DNA from: Verrucomicrobiales bacterium
Lineage (GTDB): Bacteria > Verrucomicrobiota > Verrucomicrobiia > Verrucomicrobiales > DEV007
Assembly: GCA_029233965.1 (NCBI GenBank)
Contig: JARGOP010000011.1
Coordinates: 29,807 to 93,806, forward strand
Direction: 5' to 3'
Length of the DNA: 64,000 nucleotides
Part shown: in pieces, positions 59,918-64,000 of the stretch
Layout: each line of letters opens with the position of its first letter
Position numbering within the stretch: the stretch's first letter is position 1
Made by a program: the position numbers and the translations under genes
Notes under the pieces: generated by a model
What the model was told of the DNA's origin: nothing
Databases searched by the model: none
The model's input: the letters and a program-made list of their open reading frames with translations, nothing else

Positions 59918-61438
59918 ATGGATCATCCCATTGCCGTCATTGATTTCGGCTCGCAGTACACCCAGCTCATCGTGAGGCGCATTCGCGAGCTGGGTTATTT
60001 CTCCCGCCTTTACCAACCTTCGGAGCTTCGTGAAACCGGAAAACCGGCCGCCGTGATTTTGTCGGGCGGGCCACGTTCCACGCTGGAGCCGGATGCTCCG
60101 GACATCGATTTTGACTACCTCGTGGAGCTGGGTGTTCCCGTCCTTGGCGTTTGCTACGGTATGCAGCTCCTCAACACGAAGTTCGGCGGCACGGTTGCCC
60201 CCGGAAACACTCGCGAATACGGGCCCGCTACCCTGATGCCAGAGGAAGGCGTGAAAGGTATCTTCGACGATCTTGTCGGCCACTCTCAGATTTGGATGAG
60301 CCACTCAGACACCGTGAGCGAGCTCCCGGAAGGGTGTCAGGTCGTGGGCCGGAATCTTGATGGGGTTCCGGTCGCGCTGAAGTGGAATGACCGCTTCTTC
60401 GGCATCCAGTTTCACCCGGAGGTTTCCCACACGAAAGAAGGCACTCAGATTCTGAGGAATTTTCTGAACCTCGCAACCGATCTTCCGGAATTTGCGATCT
60501 CCTCGTTTAAAGATGAACTCGCTGCCCGTGTTCGTGAAACGGTAGGGGACAAGCGTGTCGTCTGCGGTGTTTCCGGTGGAGTCGACTCGTCTGTTCTTGC
60601 GGCTCTCTTGCACGAAGCGGGAGTCAACACGCGGAACATCTTTGTCGATACCGGATTGCTTCGGAAGAACGAGGCTGCCGAAGTGCAGTCTCTTTTCGCG
60701 GAGGTGGGCATTGAGATCGAAACGATTGATGCTTCGAAGCGCTTTCTCGAAGCATTGAAGGGAGAGTCAGATCCCGAGCAGAAGCGGCGCATCATTGGCC
60801 GTCTTTTTGTCGATGTCTTTTTCGACGCGGTCGGTGACGACGTCGAACTCCTCGCCCAGGGCACGCTTTATCCGGACGTGATCGAAAGTGCCACGAGCGG
60901 TTCGATTGCCTCCACGATCAAGACGCACCATAACCGGGTGGACCGGATCATGGAACTGAAAGCAGCAGGTCGCGTTCTCGAACCGCTGGATGAGCTGTTT
61001 AAAGACGAAGTTCGTGAGCTTGGTCGCGTTCTCGGGCTGCCGGAGCGCGTCGTTGGACGTCATCCTTTTCCCGGTCCCGGACTGGCGGTCCGCTGCCCCG
61101 GTGAGGTCACGGAGGAGAAGCTGCGCATCGTTCGCGAGGCGGATGATATCTTCATCGGGCTGCTTCATGAGAAGAACTGGTATGACACCGTTTGGCAGGC
61201 CTATGCCGCGATCATTCCGACGAAGACGGTCGGGGTGAAAGGGGATGAGAGGAGCTACGAGTATGCCCTCAGCATTCGCGCCGTCACCAGCGAAGACGCG
61301 ATGACAGCAGAGTGGGTCCACTTGCCCTATGAGCTTCTCGGCGAGATCTCCAACCGGATTCTCAATGAAGTTCCCGGTGTCAACCGCGTCCTCTACGATA
61401 TCTCGACGAAGCCACCGGCGAGTATCGAGTGGGAGTAG
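59918..61438 (+). CDS. guaA: GMP synthase (glutamine-hydrolysing)
   Basis: A 506-residue enzyme that aminates XMP to GMP. The N-terminal class I amidotransferase has IAVIDFGSQYTQLIVRRIRE and the nucleophile Cys79 (LGVCYGMQLL) with the later His/Glu of FHPEVSHTKEG. The central ATP pyrophosphatase has [20 protein letters not shown], and the C-terminal dimerisation domain has GRHPFPGPGLAVRCPGEVTE and the IEWE terminus. It completes the guaB-guaA pathway pair and is followed by a bidirectional terminator. Confidence 0.97.
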   Translation: MDHPIAVIDFGSQYTQLIVRRIRELGYFSRLYQPSELRETGKPAAVILSGGPRSTLEPDAPDIDFDYLVELGVPVLGVCYGMQLLNTKFGGTVAPGNTREYGPATLMPEEGVKGIFDDLVGHSQIWMSHSDTVSELPEGCQVVGRNLDGVPVALKWNDRFFGIQFHPEVSHTKEGTQILRNFLNLATDLPEFAISSFKDELAARVRETVGDKRVVCGVSGGVDSSVLAALLHEAGVNTRNIFVDTGLLRKNEAAEVQSLFAEVGIEIETIDASKRFLEALKGESDPEQKRRIIGRLFVDVFFDAVGDDVELLAQGTLYPDVIESATSGSIASTIKTHHNRVDRIMELKAAGRVLEPLDELFKDEVRELGRVLGLPERVVGRHPFPGPGLAVRCPGEVTEEKLRIVREADDIFIGLLHEKNWYDTVWQAYAAIIPTKTVGVKGDERSYEYALSIRAVTSEDAMTAEWVHLPYELLGEISNRILNEVPGVNRVLYDISTKPPASIEWE

Positions 61439-61477
61439 GCTCGAATTCAGCGCGGTGGGGTGAAGCGTGAAGACAAG

Positions 61478-61512
61478 AAAAGCGGACGCCCTTTGAGAAC
61501 GCCCGCTTTTTC
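61478..61512. terminator. Bidirectional terminator between guaA and secDF
   Basis: AAAAGCGG (61478-61485) pairs with CCGCTTTT (61503-61510), with one mismatch and two further base pairs inside, around a 13-base loop. A run of T on both strands (AAAA and TTTTT) makes it usable by both convergent genes. It lies 39 bases after the guaA stop and 19 before the secDF stop. Confidence 0.75.
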
Positions 61513-61530
61513 GAAAGTATCCAAAAACCC

Positions 61531-64000
61531 TTATGCCGGGGGAGCACCGAGGGCGTCGATCTTGGACTGCTCGGTGTCGAGGACCTCACGACGGAGGTTG
61601 GTGCCCGACTTCCGCGCCCACCAGAGAACGATCGGAGAAGCGATGAAGATCGAGGAGTATGTTCCCACGATGACACCGATGATCAGCGTTTCGGCAAAGT
61701 TCCGGAGACCGGGGCCACCAAAGATGTAGAGAACCGCGACAGTGATCAAAGTGGTCACACTCGTGAGCAAGGTTCGTGAGAGGGTCTTGTTCAGCGAGTA
61801 GTTCATGATATCTTTGACATTGCCGCGCTTCGTGGCAAGACCTTCACGCACCCGGTCGAAGACTACGATGGTATCATTGATTGAATAACCGGCGATGGTG
61901 AGGAAGGCACCGACGGTGATCAGAGTGATTTCCTGCCCCAGCAAGGTGGCAATCCCGATCACGAGAACGAGGTCGTGGAACAGGGCCGCAATCGCACCGA
62001 GCGCAAAGGCAAACTCGAAACGGATCGTTACATAGATCAAAATCGCGAACATGCCGATAAGCAGGGCGAGGCCGGAGGAAATGAGCATCGACTGACCCAC
62101 TGCGGAACCAACCGAACTCACCGTCGCGTCCTCAAGAGTGACGTTGTGGTCTTTCTCAATTTCCGCAATGACCTGTTCAGCCGTGTTGTCGGGAGCACGA
62201 ATCAGAAAGAACTCGCCTTCAGCTCCCACGGGGCTTTGCACCTGCACGAGAGGTTCACCGCCAAGATCGAGATCAGAGAGGGAGTCTTTCACGCTCGCCT
62301 TGGTGAGGCCTTCCGCCTGGAGGGTGATGGAATCGCCGCCCTTCAACTCAACGCCGCGAGGGTCGAGAATAGGAACGAGGATGAGAGAAGCCACGAGGAG
62401 AATGATCGATCCCATGATGCAAACCTTGCGCTTGCTGAGGAAGTCGATCTGCTGATCCGGGATCAGGTTCATGAAGCTGAGCTTTTTCACGAAACCGGAC
62501 TCAGTGCCCCAGCTGAAGCAAACCCGCGTCACGATGAGAGAGGAGAAGAGGGTCGCAAAAATACCGATGATCAGGGTAATTGCGAAGCCCTTCACCGTTC
62601 CGGCCGCTACCGCGTAGAGGATGATCGCGGTGATCAGGGTGGTGATGTTCGCATCGATAATCGCGGAGAATGCTTTCTCGTAGGCAGTGTCGATCGCTGC
62701 TTTGATCGATTTTCCGGCCGCTATTTCCTCGCGAAGGCGCTCGTAGATCAGCACGTTCGCGTCAATCGCAACACCGATTGTGAGGATGATTCCGGCAATA
62801 CCGGGCAGTGTCAGCGTGAACTGGAACAGGGCCATCGTGCCGAAGATCATCGCGATGCTGATGCAGAGGCCGATCAGGGCAAGGATACCGGCAAAGCGGT
62901 AGTAGATGAGAATGAAGAGCAGGGTCAGAGAGAGGCCGGCAACCCCGGCAAGGATTCCCTGCTGGACGGTCGCGGCACCCATCGTCGGGGTGATGAAATT
63001 GGAGTATTCAATCTCAATCGGGTTTTCGAGAGGATTCTCCAGGGCCGAGGAAAGGCCGATCGCCTCCTCCTGTGAGAAGTCGCCCGTGATTGAAAAACTG
63101 TCCGTGAGCATGTCACGAATCACGGGAGAGGAGAGGATCACATCGTCCATGATGATGGCCATGGGCTGCCCGATGTTCTCAGCGGAGAGAGGTCCCATGA
63201 TTCTGGATCCTTCGCCGGTGAGATTCACGGAAATCGAGTGACCGGAAGCTCCGTAAAAGTAGCCGGCACTGCTGACATACTTGCCCTTCATGTCCCGCTT
63301 GATTTTGACGAGACCGTAACGGGTCGGGAGCTCATTTCCCTCGTCATCAGTCTCAGCCTTGTAGGGGAGCGCTTCGTAGCCGGGAATGACTTCCACACCA
63401 TTTGCGACCTGCATCGCAAGCCCTGCACTCTGGGGGTGCAGAATCGAGAACTCGAGACGGGCGACCTGCTCGAGGGCTGCCGTAATTTCCTCGAGCTTCT
63501 CCTGACCGACGCCGGGCATCTGAAGGAAAACTCCGTCATCGCCGGAAGGGGCAAGAATCACCTCGCCGGTGCCAAGTGCGTTGAGGCGGCTCGAAAGCAC
63601 GTCGATGGCCTGCTGCTGAGCGGTTTCCGTGACTTCGCCGGAATCACCCGGTTGAATGCGGATCTCCATGGAGACGCCACCCTGGAGCTCGATGCCCTGC
63701 TCCATGCCGAGCGAGCCGTAAAGCCAGACGCAGATGGCGGTGACAGCAACGGCGAGGAAAGACCCCGAAATGCGCTTCCACTTCGCCGACTCAGTTGCGA
63801 GGTAATACAGAAAAATACCGAGGAGAGCAATTCCGCCGAGAAAGACAAGCTGTGGCGGAACGCCGGTGGCGGCCACTTCGGTCACGGTCTCAATGACCGT
63901 GCCGACTCCATCTGTCGCCACGTCTGCGCCTTCCGCGGCGGCCTCGACTGCATTAACAGCGGCTTCCACAGCGTCGTCTGCAGGCGCGGTTGAGGGCGCG
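61531..64000 (-). CDS. secDF: SecD-SecF fusion protein (Sec translocase), 5' end beyond the window
   Basis: At least 812 residues are visible from the first in-window start, and the frame is open to the window edge, so the true start may lie outside. The N-terminal stretch is Ala/Glu/Val-rich with two hydrophobic helices, then the SecD periplasmic region starting YGSLGMEQGIELQGGV, the SecD helices with AIDANVLIYERLREE, and the SecF half with GYSINDTIVVFDRVREG and GGPGLRNFAETLIIGVIVGT. SecDF uses the proton or sodium gradient to pull secreted proteins across the membrane. Fused SecDF is known in several phyla. Genes on this strand upstream are not visible. Confidence 0.93.
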   Translation of the reverse strand, partial: APSTAPADDAVEAAVNAVEAAAEGADVATDGVGTVIETVTEVAATGVPPQLVFLGGIALLGIFLYYLATESAKWKRISGSFLAVAVTAICVWLYGSLGMEQGIELQGGVSMEIRIQPGDSGEVTETAQQQAIDVLSSRLNALGTGEVILAPSGDDGVFLQMPGVGQEKLEEITAALEQVARLEFSILHPQSAGLAMQVANGVEVIPGYEALPYKAETDDEGNELPTRYGLVKIKRDMKGKYVSSAGYFYGASGHSISVNLTGEGSRIMGPLSAENIGQPMAIIMDDVILSSPVIRDMLTDSFSITGDFSQEEAIGLSSALENPLENPIEIEYSNFITPTMGAATVQQGILAGVAGLSLTLLFILIYYRFAGILALIGLCISIAMIFGTMALFQFTLTLPGIAGIILTIGVAIDANVLIYERLREEIAAGKSIKAAIDTAYEKAFSAIIDANITTLITAIILYAVAAGTVKGFAITLIIGIFATLFSSLIVTRVCFSWGTESGFVKKLSFMNLIPDQQIDFLSKRKVCIMGSIILLVASLILVPILDPRGVELKGGDSITLQAEGLTKASVKDSLSDLDLGGEPLVQVQSPVGAEGEFFLIRAPDNTAEQVIAEIEKDHNVTLEDATVSSVGSAVGQSMLISSGLALLIGMFAILIYVTIRFEFAFALGAIAALFHDLVLVIGIATLLGQEITLITVGAFLTIAGYSINDTIVVFDRVREGLATKRGNVKDIMNYSLNKTLSRTLLTSVTTLITVAVLYIFGGPGLRNFAETLIIGVIVGTYSSIFIASPIVLWWARKSGTNLRREVLDTEQSKIDALGAPPA

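Overview
The window looks like a chromosomal stretch from a Verrucomicrobiota bacterium, probably Verrucomicrobiia. This is inferred from gene content: a sulfatase, DUF1549/DUF1553 cytochrome and DUF1501 cassette, a further sulfatase, a type II secretion-like pseudopilin, a TAT-exported PhoX phosphatase, and many short secreted proteins of unknown function. No phage, transposon, CRISPR array, rRNA or tRNA was recognised. Gene density is high, and no gene-free stretch exceeds about 240 bases.

Layout. (1) 1-3.6 kb: an aerobic respiration operon on the + strand, with the tail of heme A synthase, heme O synthase, an SCO copper chaperone, a DUF420-DUF1573 fusion and a membrane-anchored rhodanese. 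(2) 3.6-13.1 kb: a sulfatase, a GGCT-like protein, a lipoprotein, a WYL regulator, a broken-looking low-complexity/LysM locus, PspA and a family 4 uracil-DNA glycosylase. (3) 13.3-21.4 kb: a pseudopilin with a good sigma70-like promoter, a CbiX chelatase coupled to a DR2241-like Fe-S protein, PhoX, an O-acetylhomoserine sulfhydrylase, and a desaturase-Rieske-reductase triple fusion. (4) 21.4-29.5 kb: an aldose epimerase divergent from an AraC regulator, a FAN1-like nuclease fused to a DnaQ-type exonuclease, an orphan sugar ABC ATPase, MnmA and an M23 peptidase. (5) 29.5-38 kb: two secreted unknowns, a two-gene membrane module (GAF-GAF-HlyD adaptor and PqqD-like/M50/lipoyl-like protease) and RarA. 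(6) 38-46.3 kb: EF-G, a PA0069-type radical SAM protein, a hybrid histidine kinase with two receiver domains, a Nudix hydrolase and a MEKHLA protein. (7) 46.3-52.7 kb: DUF1501, a DUF1549/LamG/DUF1553 cytochrome and a sulfatase, all on the minus strand, with heptanucleotide repeats around the DUF1501 start. (8) 52.8-64 kb: housekeeping genes, including an SUI1/YciH factor, an aldo/keto reductase, an SHD1 protein, leuB, overlapping pyrF-pyrE, guaB-guaA and a SecD-SecF fusion running off the right edge.

How the genes work together. The left end makes heme A and assembles the cytochrome oxidase Cu centres. The right end supplies pyrimidine and guanine nucleotides and the Sec motor. The sulfatases and the PSCyt/DUF1501 cassette fit degradation of sulfated polysaccharides. 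The most unusual items are the single-chain desaturase/Rieske/reductase, the GAF-HlyD plus PqqD/M50 pair, and the FAN1-DnaQ fusion. These are domain-architecture inferences from reading the translated sequence; no database search was possible.
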